Of a DNA stretch of 64,000 nucleotides, positions 10,966-20,396 are shown piece after piece (positions within the stretch are counted from its first letter, which is position 1; each line of letters begins with the position of its first letter). Both the position numbers and the translations under genes were made by a program. Where the stretch lies: NCBI GenBank assembly GCA_903915655.1, contig CAIWTU010000158.1, positions 16,095 through 80,094 on the forward strand, in the 5' to 3' direction. The DNA is from an uncultured Geobacter sp. (GTDB lineage Bacteria; Desulfobacterota; Desulfuromonadia; Geobacterales; Geobacteraceae). Under the pieces are notes generated by a model. It had not been told where the DNA came from. It saw only the letters and a program-made list of their open reading frames with translations, and did no database searches.

Positions 10966-13860
10966 TTATTTAAGCCCTACCAGCACCATACCGGCAGTAA
11001 GGGCAATTTGGGAGATTATGGTCGTGATGTCCTTTATTTCCCTGAGCCAGGCGATCCGCTCAATCTTCTTCGGTACGACCAGGGTGTCACCCGGCTCGAC
11101 AGAGGTGGCCATAAAGCCGCCGAAGTTCCACTGTTGCCCCTCCTCATCCCAGCGGATCCCGAAAGATGACTGCTCTCTGCTCATCACGGTACCGTCCGCC
11201 TTTATCACGTAAATCTGGCTTTCATCCGCATCCCTGGTCGGGCCGCCGGCCTTTTGCAGGTAGTAGGCAACTTTTTTATCCGGCATATGGATCAGGGTGG
11301 TTGTGTTGTAGACATCTCCCATGACATTGACGACATTCGGGGTGACGGGGATTTCGAGGATATCGCCACCCATCAGTTCGATATCGTAGGGGGTACGTTT
11401 AAACTCATCCAGAGAAGCGAGGTGAATAACCACCCTCCCCTCGGCTTTGCCTGCCTTCAGTTTCTCCAGGCTCTTCAACAGGCTTTCCAGGGATGCACGG
11501 GTGGCTTCAAGCTCTTCCTTCGACGCCGCCAGGCTGGAAAGTGCCGCCTGCTTATTCAGAATATCCTTCTCGGACTTTGCTATTATCTCATCCATTCTCT
11601 TCTGCTGGCTCTCCTGGACCGACCTGCGTGTAAACTTTGCGCCATGCAGATAGGACTTATTCGTGAAGCCTCCGGCCCTGGTGATGACCGAGCTGAATTT
11701 CTCCCCCTTCATGATGGAATAGATCCCCGGAAAGGTCACCTCTCCCTTGAGTGTTACAAAGCGATTATTGGCCTCGAGCCAGTTGGAGATTCCCCGGACA
11801 ATGAGTGAGTCGTTCGGTTGCAGGATGAGGTTATGCAGCGGATCGCCAGCCAGCGCGGATGGCAGGTTAATCTCCATCCTTATGGAACTTGCCACCCCCC
11901 CTTTCGTCAGAATTCTTGTCAGTTCGGCTCTTTCCAGATAGGCATTCATCTTGAGGCTGCCGGCGTCTGTTATAAGGTCCCTGACACGTAAATTGTCGTA
12001 AAAATCATAGAAACCTGGATGCAGAACCTCGCCACTGATTGAAACGAAGGGCTTTTCCACCGCGTCCATCCGTGAATAGACTATAACCGTGTCCTGTTCC
12101 TGAAGAAGAATATTCTCGTTCAGGTCGCCGGCAAGGGCTTTGGCAAGGTTGCACGATAACGCTTCCTTGTGAAAATCAGGAAGTGCAAGACGAATAAGCT
12201 TGACGGAACCGAGATAGGTTTCGGGTTGAAGCGCCTCATAATTGGGAATCAGATCAAGCAATCGCATTCCCTCTTTAAATTGATATTCTCCCGGCCTCGC
12301 CACGCTCCCCTTAACTGTTACGACCCGCCTTAAGGCCCTGTTTACCGGAAATATTTTTACCATGTCCCGGTCCTGTATTTCCACAGTTGATAATTTATCG
12401 TCAGTCGGGCCGCTTTCCGGCACATAATCAAGCGCGATTCTGGCGCTGTTCCCCTCGAACCTTTCCACCTGAATCCTGCCGGTATAACCTGACGCCGTAA
12501 TCCCCCCGGCCGCCTTAAGAAGCCGCTTCAGCGTTGTTTTTCCTTTCAACTCATAGATGGCGGGTCGTTTCACTTCTCCAGCCACAGCGACCACCGGACC
12601 TATCACCGGGACGAAAATGGTGTCTCCATTTTCCAGTCGGGCATCCTTGCTCCTGTCTCCGGAGAGGAGCATATCGTACAGGTCGATCATCTCGACAACT
12701 TTACCCTTTTTCAGGAGCTTGATAGTGCGGAGGCTACCGGTCTTTGACGGCCCCCCCGCAAGTGATAGCGCATTGATCAAGGTTCCCAGCGAACTGATCG
12801 TATAGGTACCCGGGGCCTTAACATCGCCGACAACGTAAACCTGGATTGTCCGAAGCCTGCCCAAGGTAACATTGAGTCCATATCCTTTGAAATATTTGGA
12901 GATAGCCCTGTTGATGACTTCTTTTGCCTGGCTGTAGGAGACTCCCCACAGTTTTACAGTCCCTACCTTCGGTATGGTGATTTCCCCGTTTCGGTCAACC
13001 TGCAGTTCGCTACGTGAATTTATGGAACCCCATACATCGATATGAACAGAGTCGCCGGGACCCAGGATGTACTCTTCACCTACGGGAAGGTTTTCAGATG
13101 CAGACCCGATTAAAAGCGAGTTTTGAAAAAAATCATAACCGAACTGCCTGAGTTTCCTCTTAAAAGGGTCTGCTTCCAACTTGTCCTGCAATGTGGTGGT
13201 GTTTGCGGCATATGACCTTTCCAGCAGGGAACCTGCTTCTTCGTCGGGCAAAGGAATGACGCTTACTTCGTTCGAGAAAATGCTCAAGGTGTTATCCGAA
13301 GTATACCCCTGTATCTTGATAAAATATATTTGGTTGTTTTTCAGTTCGCGAAGCTTGAACTCCGTGGCAGTGCCAATCTCCAATTTTTTGTCGTATCTCC
13401 CTGATTCAAGGCCGTAAAACAGGGTGAATTTAAAGGGTGTACTCTCGGGTTTCAATTTAAGCCCGGTTGTTGTCCATGTTAGAGAAACAATGCCGTCTTC
13501 CGGCACAGCCTTGAGCGTTATCCGTTCTTTCTTTCCGGAGATCCCGAATTTAAATCCGTCTTTTCCGTTGTTTTCGGTTCCCCTGTTTTCTGTTCCCCTG
13601 TTTTCGGTTCCCTTGTTTGTGGTTCCCTTATCATCCCGCTCCAGTTTATCCGAAGGTATTCGCATTTTTCCCAGGGGGATTCCGGATTGCGTGTAAGCCC
13701 CCCCCGTCTTCCCGGTTTCCGTGCCGACAGCTGTTCTGGCTCCCCAGAGATAAACACCTTCGTCTTCAGGATAGAGCTTGTCGTCCTGCGAATAGGCCGT
13801 TACAGTCAGAAAGGAGTGAATTATCAGAACACCTGTCAACAACCTCAGCCAATTTTTCAT
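10966..13860 (-). CDS. polysaccharide export outer-membrane protein with multiple SLBB domains (Wza-like)
   Basis: A 964-residue envelope protein that would form the outer-membrane export channel of the exopolysaccharide system. Visible in order are a signal peptide (about 1-23), a 5-residue repeat stretch (GTENR units), a fibronectin-III-like domain (about 110-205), and the Poly_export domain with EYILGPGDSVHIDVWG. A chain of SLBB domains follows (IQVYVVGDVKAPGTYTIS, VVAVAGEVKRPAIYELKG, VVTVKGSVARPGEYQFKEG, FVSISGEVLHPGFYDFYDN, FVTLKGEVTFPGIYSI). Then come a coiled coil (about 740-800) and a C-terminal hydrophobic segment. It is much longer than Wza (about 380), as in Geobacter/Myxococcus-type systems. 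The start at 13860 follows AGGGAG; it is the last gene of the locus. Confidence 0.88.
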   Translation of the reverse strand: MKNWLRLLTGVLIIHSFLTVTAYSQDDKLYPEDEGVYLWGARTAVGTETGKTGGAYTQSGIPLGKMRIPSDKLERDDKGTTNKGTENRGTENRGTENNGKDGFKFGISGKKERITLKAVPEDGIVSLTWTTTGLKLKPESTPFKFTLFYGLESGRYDKKLEIGTATEFKLRELKNNQIYFIKIQGYTSDNTLSIFSNEVSVIPLPDEEAGSLLERSYAANTTTLQDKLEADPFKRKLRQFGYDFFQNSLLIGSASENLPVGEEYILGPGDSVHIDVWGSINSRSELQVDRNGEITIPKVGTVKLWGVSYSQAKEVINRAISKYFKGYGLNVTLGRLRTIQVYVVGDVKAPGTYTISSLGTLINALSLAGGPSKTGSLRTIKLLKKGKVVEMIDLYDMLLSGDRSKDARLENGDTIFVPVIGPVVAVAGEVKRPAIYELKGKTTLKRLLKAAGGITASGYTGRIQVERFEGNSARIALDYVPESGPTDDKLSTVEIQDRDMVKIFPVNRALRRVVTVKGSVARPGEYQFKEGMRLLDLIPNYEALQPETYLGSVKLIRLALPDFHKEALSCNLAKALAGDLNENILLQEQDTVIVYSRMDAVEKPFVSISGEVLHPGFYDFYDNLRVRDLITDAGSLKMNAYLERAELTRILTKGGVASSIRMEINLPSALAGDPLHNLILQPNDSLIVRGISNWLEANNRFVTLKGEVTFPGIYSIMKGEKFSSVITRAGGFTNKSYLHGAKFTRRSVQESQQKRMDEIIAKSEKDILNKQAALSSLAASKEELEATRASLESLLKSLEKLKAGKAEGRVVIHLASLDEFKRTPYDIELMGGDILEIPVTPNVVNVMGDVYNTTTLIHMPDKKVAYYLQKAGGPTRDADESQIYVIKADGTVMSREQSSFGIRWDEEGQQWNFGGFMATSVEPGDTLVVPKKIERIAWLREIKDITTIISQIALTAGMVLVGLK

Positions 13861-13883
13861 CTTATTTACTCCCTGTGCCTGAA

Positions 13884-15572
13884 TCAATAGCGATAAAGCA
13901 GATCAATCTTAACTAGCTGGTTGGTTCTATTTCTCCCGCTGACGAGGTCAAAATTATGGATCCGTTCCCAGCCATACATCAGATTCATATCGAAATCCCC
14001 GAACAGCGGAAGATTCCAGATAGCTCGCAGCGCGTCCTTTCTCTCAACCGCTTGAAAAATTCCATTGGGATCGGACCTCCCACCGGGACCTACCTTCACT
14101 CTTCCCTCATTCCCCCGCTCAGTATGAAAATATTCCAGCGCCAGGTTATTCCTCTCAGAAAACCAGTGGCTGTAACGCGTAAAAAATTCTATGGTTCCTC
14201 CACCTTGCGAATGTCCGACCGGTATTTGGTGATAGACATATCCTGCCGGAAATTTAAAATCGGTATACAGCATGGGGTTGCCGTAGAAAAATTCGAAGCG
14301 GAAATCGTCCCTCCCTGATGGAGTGAGGCATGGGATATAGATCCCTGCCACGTAGCTCTCCACGAAGGGCCAGAAACCGGCTGAATCTTCCCCGGCGTAC
14401 TCACCGTAAATCATGCTGTTTCTCAACCAGGGAATACGAAAAAGAAGTTCAATACCTGCGATTGAATTACTCCTGTTAGTATTGCCACCGCCAAAAATAA
14501 AGTCAGCAATAGTGGTATCTGCGGACAATCCGGGGCCCCCTTCCTGGCGGACGAAATTTCCCCCTATCTCGAACCATGGTTTCGGCTTGAGGCTGAGTTT
14601 CATGGCTAAAAAATAGGGTCGTCGCAGGGTGTCACCCTTACCTGTTTCGTCAAAACGGGATAATATGAAGGCGTATTTGAAGTCGCCAAGATACTCCTTC
14701 ACCCAGCCAACATCGAGAGGTTCCGGGCTGGAGAGCTTGACCATGTCGAAGTTTCTGGCATTTGAGGCCAGGGTAAGCGCTCCGCGATAGCCGGGACCAA
14801 ACCAGTTGACGTCGCGCCCAACCTCCAGTTCCAGCCCACCGCCGCCTATCTTTATGTACCCCTTCTGGAGTGTCAGCTGGTCATCTTTAGGTGTGTGCAG
14901 GAGAAGCGGTTCGACCAGGAGAGAAACCTTACTCGTCACAAAACCTTCCATGGACCAGGAGAGTTCGGCATTCTGTCCACGTCGGTAAATTACCCCTTGA
15001 TTGTTTTCGAGGAGCGGCGTCCCCTCAGACCCTGACTGATGGGCGATCCCCGCATCACTATCCGGACGCAGTTTGCCGCCAATGAAACCGAAAGCAGACT
15101 GGCCGCCACGGACATATATATCGCGATTGTAGCTCCGGGCGATACCATCCAGATAGACATACCTCAATCTGGCGGAGGAGATGGGATTATAATCAAAAAA
15201 AGGTCCGCCAGCAGGCTTCTTTTTTCGTAATGAAATTTCGCGGGGAATCAGTTTGCAGACTCTATTAAGGATATCTTCAGCAAAAGTGCGGGACTCCCCG
15301 GACAATAGCTCCAGATTCTGCTGCGCCTCAAGCGCGAGTCTAGCCGCTTCGGCCTTGGAATATGGCTTAATCCCGATCACATCCGTACTTATCAGCCCCA
15401 ATCCCGCCAGTTTCTCCAGATAACTATATACAGAACTGTCAAGGGGAATATTATTTGAGGCAAACGACCACGACTTAACTGGAAGAACCGAAAACATAAT
15501 CACAGCAACTGCAACTGCAACAGAAATTGATACTCGGGAAAATATCATCTCTTTAGAACGATCCTTTTCCAT
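13884..15572 (-). CDS. Wzi-family outer-membrane capsule assembly protein
   Basis: A protein of about 562 residues: a signal peptide (MIFSRVSISVAVAVAVIMFS...), an N-terminal helical part (about 35-110), then a long beta-barrel-like region with alternating aromatic strands. This region includes the family landmark WFGPGYRGALTLASNARNFD, and the protein ends in LVKIDLLYRY with a terminal aromatic residue. Wzi proteins anchor or organise capsular and exopolysaccharide at the cell surface. The start is uncertain: ATG 15572 overlaps the transferase gene by 20 bases without a clear site, whereas ATG 15548 has a weak AAAGGA. It sits between the sugar transferase and the SLBB exporter. Confidence 0.83.
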   Translation of the reverse strand: MEKDRSKEMIFSRVSISVAVAVAVIMFSVLPVKSWSFASNNIPLDSSVYSYLEKLAGLGLISTDVIGIKPYSKAEAARLALEAQQNLELLSGESRTFAEDILNRVCKLIPREISLRKKKPAGGPFFDYNPISSARLRYVYLDGIARSYNRDIYVRGGQSAFGFIGGKLRPDSDAGIAHQSGSEGTPLLENNQGVIYRRGQNAELSWSMEGFVTSKVSLLVEPLLLHTPKDDQLTLQKGYIKIGGGGLELEVGRDVNWFGPGYRGALTLASNARNFDMVKLSSPEPLDVGWVKEYLGDFKYAFILSRFDETGKGDTLRRPYFLAMKLSLKPKPWFEIGGNFVRQEGGPGLSADTTIADFIFGGGNTNRSNSIAGIELLFRIPWLRNSMIYGEYAGEDSAGFWPFVESYVAGIYIPCLTPSGRDDFRFEFFYGNPMLYTDFKFPAGYVYHQIPVGHSQGGGTIEFFTRYSHWFSERNNLALEYFHTERGNEGRVKVGPGGRSDPNGIFQAVERKDALRAIWNLPLFGDFDMNLMYGWERIHNFDLVSGRNRTNQLVKIDLLYRY

Positions 15573-16992
15573 TTGCAACGATTCGTATCGTTTTGAAGAG
15601 AATTTTAATATCGAGCCAAAAATCGCATCTATCTATGTATGCCAGATCCAAACGGACTATTTCATCGAAATCCAGGAGTTCATTCCGCCCACTTACCTGC
15701 CATAGTCCGGTAATGCCGGGTTTAATGGAAATGCGACGATGATGCCAATTGTCATAATTTTTAACTTCCTCAAGAGTCGGCGGACGTGTGCCGACCAGGC
15801 TCATTTCTCCCTTCAGAACGTTCCAAAACTGAGGGAGTTCATCAATACTAGTTTTACGCAGTATTCTGCCTACCCCGGTGATGCGCGGATCATCCTTTAT
15901 CTTGAAGATCGCCCCCTTCATCTCATTCATATTTAAGAGCTCACTCCTCCGTTTTTCTGCATCTGTATGCATAGAACGGAACTTCCAGCATCTAAACACC
16001 CGACCATTCACTCCAACTCTTTCCTGGCTGAAAAAGACGGGACCCTTGGAATCCAATTTGATGGCAATAGCAACTAAAGGCAGAATAATTGCCGTAGCAA
16101 ACAAACCGACGGAAGCGCCTGCAAGGTCAATACATCGTTTCAAGAAGAGTTGACTATCGTCAAAGACGTTTGGATAATAGGTCAGTATCGGAATTTCTCC
16201 ACGGAACAGACTTAACTCACTCCTGTGCATACGCAGATCATACAGATCAAGAACCATCCGCACGACGACACCCAACTCCTGGATGTCTGCAATAAGTTCT
16301 TTCATGTTGTTCTGAGGGTATTTCAATGTATAAAAAACCACTTCATCAACCGGATTGTTCTTACAAATCTCCACTATTTGATCTGTGTTGCCCAATACCT
16401 TGTATCCGTCAAATTCCAGTAGTTGAGAATCATCCTTCGATTGTACGAACCCGAGAACTTTCAATCCCCAATACAGATGGTGTTCAAGTAATCGAACAAA
16501 TTCAAGGGCTTTGGCTTCCGTACCGACAATGAGAATATTGCGATAGTTAAAGCCCTTTCTACGCAAATTACCTAGGGTCATCTTTACAGCAATTCTTTCA
16601 ATAGCGAGAGAAAAGCAGGATATTGTCAAAAACAATCCGAATAGCACGCGACTGAACTCTCCCTCATATAACAAATAAATCAATGAGGAAACAGCTATCC
16701 CGCCAATTAAATGAACTTTCAGTATTGACATTAAAATATTCCAGACGGAAAGGGTTCTGAGTGATACATACAATCTGAAATATTTCATTAGGAAATGCCA
16801 GATAAAAAGTATTGCTAAAATCACCCAAAGGTAATTGTCGATAGTTACGGAAATATTCCGTCTTTGGCAAATCTTGCAGGCAACAATAAAAGCCGCCAAA
16901 ACAACACAAAGGTCGACCAGTATATTTAATGACTTGAATATTTTGGCCTGCTGCTTTAGCACATTTTCCCTTTCGATCCGGAGTTCGAGCAT
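15553..16992 (-). CDS. exopolysaccharide polyprenyl glycosylphosphotransferase (initiating sugar transferase)
   Basis: This 479-residue membrane enzyme transfers sugar-1-phosphate to undecaprenyl phosphate and so starts repeat-unit assembly. Four N-terminal hydrophobic segments (about 20-135) are followed by a CoA-binding-like domain (RNILIVGTEAKALEFVRLL). A further membrane segment (about 280-305) leads into the bacterial sugar transferase domain, with KFRSMHTDAE, RKTSIDELPQFWNVLKGEMS, LVGTRPP and ITGLWQVSGRN. The architecture matches the WcaJ/WbaP/EpsB group; the sugar (Glc or Gal) cannot be told. Confidence 0.9.
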   Translation of the reverse strand: MLELRIERENVLKQQAKIFKSLNILVDLCVVLAAFIVACKICQRRNISVTIDNYLWVILAILFIWHFLMKYFRLYVSLRTLSVWNILMSILKVHLIGGIAVSSLIYLLYEGEFSRVLFGLFLTISCFSLAIERIAVKMTLGNLRRKGFNYRNILIVGTEAKALEFVRLLEHHLYWGLKVLGFVQSKDDSQLLEFDGYKVLGNTDQIVEICKNNPVDEVVFYTLKYPQNNMKELIADIQELGVVVRMVLDLYDLRMHRSELSLFRGEIPILTYYPNVFDDSQLFLKRCIDLAGASVGLFATAIILPLVAIAIKLDSKGPVFFSQERVGVNGRVFRCWKFRSMHTDAEKRRSELLNMNEMKGAIFKIKDDPRITGVGRILRKTSIDELPQFWNVLKGEMSLVGTRPPTLEEVKNYDNWHHRRISIKPGITGLWQVSGRNELLDFDEIVRLDLAYIDRCDFWLDIKILFKTIRIVANGKGSF

Positions 16993-16999
16993 CCTGATT

Positions 17000-17830
17000 T
17001 TAGTGTCTGGATTTTATCAGATATATGAAAAAATAGAGCAAAAATCTCGGGTTGTTTACAAGATACCGTTCTGCTAACCTTTGTGGTTCAGAACTGAGGC
17101 GGTATAACCATTCCAGACCTGTAGTCCCCATCCATTTGGGAGCCCGCCGCTTTGTCCCTGCAATGAAGTCAAACGCAGCACCCACCCCTAACTGTACCAT
17201 ATGTAGAGACTTTTTGTGTTCCGCCATCCATTGTTCCTGTTTTGGACAGCCGAGACCGACAAAGAGTAAAGATGCTCCGGATGCGTTAAGCTCTTTCACC
17301 ACCCTGTCATCCTCCTCTTCCGTCAAAGGGCGAAAAGGGGGTGAGTAAGAATACGCAATATTGAGTTCGGGAAAGCGCTTCCTCACCGCAATAATGAGTT
17401 TTTCGAGCACTTCCTGGCTTCCGCCGTAAAAGCCGACCGGCACACCTTCCTCTTCGGAACGTTCAAGAAGTCTCATTGTGAGGTCCGGGCCGCAAACCTT
17501 CCCCTGTTTTCCTGCACCCAAAAGCCTTAATCCCCAGGCCAGCGGCATCCCGTCAGGGGTTACCAGATCGGCAGAATTCACAGCTTGGCGGAATTCAGCC
17601 GAATCGTGTGCTTCCATAACCATATGCACATTGGCGGCGCATATATAACGGCGCGATCCATTTCTCACCCATTCCATTATGATATAAACGGCTTTCTCAT
17701 AATTGACGGCATCTACCCTTATATCGAGGATATAGAGGCTTTCGGGCTGCATCGTACCCTTTTGATCGCAAGGCTTTGTATTAACCGATTTTTTCAAAAT
17801 GTTTCCTGACAAATGATCCGGCCCCATCAA
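17000..17830 (-). CDS. WecG/TagA/CpsF family glycosyltransferase
   Basis: A GT26-family enzyme of 250-276 residues that adds the second sugar (ManNAc/ManNAcA in characterised members) to the lipid-linked primer. Family motifs are NVHMVMEAHDS, LVTPDGMPLAWG, VGFYGGSQEVLEKL, LLFVGLGCPKQEQWM and VGAAFDFIAGTKRRAPKWM. The longest frame starts at 17830 and overlaps the previous stop as ATGA, without a ribosome site. The ATG at 17752 has AAAAGGG and gives the usual family length of 250, so it may be the true start. Confidence 0.88.
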   Translation of the reverse strand: MMGPDHLSGNILKKSVNTKPCDQKGTMQPESLYILDIRVDAVNYEKAVYIIMEWVRNGSRRYICAANVHMVMEAHDSAEFRQAVNSADLVTPDGMPLAWGLRLLGAGKQGKVCGPDLTMRLLERSEEEGVPVGFYGGSQEVLEKLIIAVRKRFPELNIAYSYSPPFRPLTEEEDDRVVKELNASGASLLFVGLGCPKQEQWMAEHKKSLHMVQLGVGAAFDFIAGTKRRAPKWMGTTGLEWLYRLSSEPQRLAERYLVNNPRFLLYFFIYLIKSRH

Positions 17831-19107
17831 ACAAGGAACGGCTTGATCAAAGCATCGAACTCTCTTTCCACTGCGTTACGGGCGCTTCCGGCAGCTTTTG
17901 AAAAGCGTACGCCAAGCTGCTTGCGCCTATGCAGCATTTCATTGATTATTGACAATAACTCTTCCATGGAAAAATCATGTACATCAAGCACGAACTCATT
18001 TAATCCAAGAAGGGCAAATGTGCCTTTTGTCTTGGGCTGATAAGATAATCCTACAGTCGGGACCCCTTGGATCATGGCAAGTATGTTGGAATGGAGCCGG
18101 GTGCCAACAACTAAATCCATGGCTTTGTAAAGATGGTAAAGGTCAGATGGCGTCAGAATGTCATGCACCAGCAACACCTCGGCAAGGTTACCGTCGATAA
18201 GCAATTGCAGACGCTGAGAAACTTCCAGGTCATCATCGCGGTAATCAGTTTTTACCTGAACGAAGATGGATACCCTCACTCGATGAAGACTCCCGGACTC
18301 CTTTAAGGCCTCGGCAATTTTACAGAGATAACTTGATAGATAATCTTTAGATTTGAGCGCACCTGGAACCGCCCATCGCCAATCCATGACCGTCACCCCG
18401 ATGTTGAGACAATTCCGATCGAGCTTTTCCAGATAAGATTTTGCCAAAGGAGATGGCGCCTTGATGAAATTACCAAGAAAAGCCGTGTCCGGCACCACGC
18501 TGTATGGTATCGCGAATTTATCAAGCAGTGTTGCTGATAGCGGCTCGCGAACCATGACCAGATCCATCTTACGCAGAACAGCCGCCACCGCATAGCTATC
18601 GATAGCTTTGGTGAAGGGGCCGATTGACTGGGGGGCGATCACAACCGGCTTACCAAAGAGCTTTGCCATCCAGAGGTTGAACAAGTGCTGGTATAACCCC
18701 AGGTAAAAGGCATATCGATTCGAGGAAAAAAGGGTGCCGCCTCCTGCATCTATTATCAGCGTTGCATCCTGGTAAAGGTCCAACACCGGAAAGAGTCCTT
18801 TCCCTTTGCTGCCCAGCTTCAAACGGAGGACAGCGATGAGGAGTGAAGCGAGCGAGCGGAGTGCTAAAATCCCTCTCCGCAGCTTGTTGTCGTCCATCGG
18901 AATATCCCAGAGGGGCGGCAGTGAGCGGCAACCCAGCTTCCCATAAAACTCGCTATTCTCTTCCCAGTATTGAGAAAGGAGATAAATGCGTGCCCTTGGC
19001 GCAACCGACCGGACGTAGCCGACTATGGCCTCGATGATCGAGTGGTCACCGAGCTCCCGGTACGAATAAACATTGTTGACCAGAACTACCGGTTCATGTT
19101 GGGGCAT
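17827..19107 (-). CDS. polysaccharide pyruvyl transferase family protein
   Basis: A 426-residue member of the CsaB/WcaK-type pyruvyltransferase family, which adds ketal-linked pyruvate to a sugar of the repeat unit. Evidence includes the N-terminal NNVYSYRELGDHSIIEA, the family core IDAGGGTLFSS followed by KPVVIAPQSIGPF, and the C-terminal VVGTRLHSNILAMIQGVPTVGLSYQPKTKG. TTTGGAG stands 4 bases before the ATG. It would give the polymer a negative charge (inference). Confidence 0.85.
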   Translation of the reverse strand: MPQHEPVVLVNNVYSYRELGDHSIIEAIVGYVRSVAPRARIYLLSQYWEENSEFYGKLGCRSLPPLWDIPMDDNKLRRGILALRSLASLLIAVLRLKLGSKGKGLFPVLDLYQDATLIIDAGGGTLFSSNRYAFYLGLYQHLFNLWMAKLFGKPVVIAPQSIGPFTKAIDSYAVAAVLRKMDLVMVREPLSATLLDKFAIPYSVVPDTAFLGNFIKAPSPLAKSYLEKLDRNCLNIGVTVMDWRWAVPGALKSKDYLSSYLCKIAEALKESGSLHRVRVSIFVQVKTDYRDDDLEVSQRLQLLIDGNLAEVLLVHDILTPSDLYHLYKAMDLVVGTRLHSNILAMIQGVPTVGLSYQPKTKGTFALLGLNEFVLDVHDFSMEELLSIINEMLHRRKQLGVRFSKAAGSARNAVEREFDALIKPFLV

Positions 19108-19163
19108 CGTCTCTCCAAACTCTTTTCACGCAGGCATCCCTACTGGAACAGTAACAAAAGGTA

Positions 19164-20351
19164 TCAGGTCGGCCAAGCGCCATGGCATTTACCTGGAATT
19201 TCGGCGATTGCCTCATGATAGATCTCCATAAGCCGCCGATAGTTGACTTCGGGCGAGTACTTTTCCCGACTCTGCAGGAGCGCGGTTTCCCCGAACTTCT
19301 CCATGGCGTCCGGGTGCGCCACTGCCCAGCGGATCTTGGCTGCAAGATCCTCGGGGTTGCCCGCTTCAAAGGTTATCCCTGTCTCACCATCTCTAACTAT
19401 CTCGGCCAGGCTTCCAATCCTGGCCGCAATGACCGGGAGACCGTAGGCGAAAGCCTCGACCAGCACCATCGGGAACCCCTCATAGCACTCCGACGGCAAC
19501 ACCAGGAATGAAGCCCTCTGCATCGCGGTCATAACTTCCTGCCGTGTTCTATGTCCTTCATATGTAACGTTGAAGAGTCCTGAGTCCCTGACTTCGTCAA
19601 CCATCGGTCCATCTCCAATGATCCGGATAGGAGTATCCAAATGTCGCCAAGCGGTAAGAAGGGTGAGGATTCCCTTCTCTTGACTCAGCCGTCCTACAAA
19701 GAGTGCGCCGGATCTGGATGAGAATGATTCAAACAAGGCAGATTCACGTTCGAAATTGGGTTTTACGGCGATCCTCTCTTCAGGAAAACCGGCTTTGACG
19801 AACCTGGATTTGGCAAATTCAGTCAGGGCTATGAAACGATTAATCTTGGAGTGCCAGGTTCCCAGCCTGTGGTGCATCGACACCATGCGTGCAACGACCA
19901 GAGAGGCAATTCGCGACCCCCTGTAGCAGCCATACCATGCAGCCCTGTAGAAGCTCCCATCAAGGCACTTTTCGCAAACCTCTCCATCACGCTCCAGAAA
20001 AGCGCCGGGGCAGATTAATCGGTAATTGTGAAGAGTTTGCACCACCTGAACTCCGGCATCGCGGCAGGCATCGTAAATTGATGGAGTCAAAAGGGGAAAG
20101 AAATTGTGGACATGAACCAAATCCGGCTTGACAGCTCCGAGCTCTGCAGCAAACCGCTTCCGTGAACTTTGGGAATAGGAGCTGTTCCAGGCAATGCTCA
20201 GTTTTTCTCCAACCCCCTTGATGGCATGGTTTGAAACGGAATAACAGAAGACCTGATGGCCATGGGCCTTCAGCAGTTCACGCTCCGCTGCGACGACCAC
20301 ATCCTCCCCTCCCGAACGCTGGTAAAGATTATGAACCTGGAGTATTTTCAT
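19164..20351 (-). CDS. glycosyltransferase family 4
   Basis: A 395-residue GT-B enzyme. The N-terminal MKILQVHNLYQRSGGEDVVV is typical of GT4. The Glycos_transf_1 half contains GALFVGRLSQEKGILTLL, a nucleotide-binding IIGDGPMVDEV and the EX7E region PSECYEGFPMVLVEAFAYG. The Cys-rich stretch CPGAFLERDGEVCEKCLDGS within the N-terminal half is common in this subfamily. Donor and acceptor are unknown. It lies in the same minus-strand locus. Confidence 0.87.
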   Translation of the reverse strand: MKILQVHNLYQRSGGEDVVVAAERELLKAHGHQVFCYSVSNHAIKGVGEKLSIAWNSSYSQSSRKRFAAELGAVKPDLVHVHNFFPLLTPSIYDACRDAGVQVVQTLHNYRLICPGAFLERDGEVCEKCLDGSFYRAAWYGCYRGSRIASLVVARMVSMHHRLGTWHSKINRFIALTEFAKSRFVKAGFPEERIAVKPNFERESALFESFSSRSGALFVGRLSQEKGILTLLTAWRHLDTPIRIIGDGPMVDEVRDSGLFNVTYEGHRTRQEVMTAMQRASFLVLPSECYEGFPMVLVEAFAYGLPVIAARIGSLAEIVRDGETGITFEAGNPEDLAAKIRWAVAHPDAMEKFGETALLQSREKYSPEVNYRRLMEIYHEAIAEIPGKCHGAWPT

Positions 20352-20396
20352 TCCATCTCGTCATAAACAGCCTTCATCTGAAAGTTTCAGTCATGC

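Noticed and set aside
15573..15596. Near-palindrome AACGATTCGTATCGTT upstream of the Wzi gene as an operator
   Set aside because: It lies inside the coding end of the sugar transferase gene, is imperfect in the centre and has no other copy in the window.
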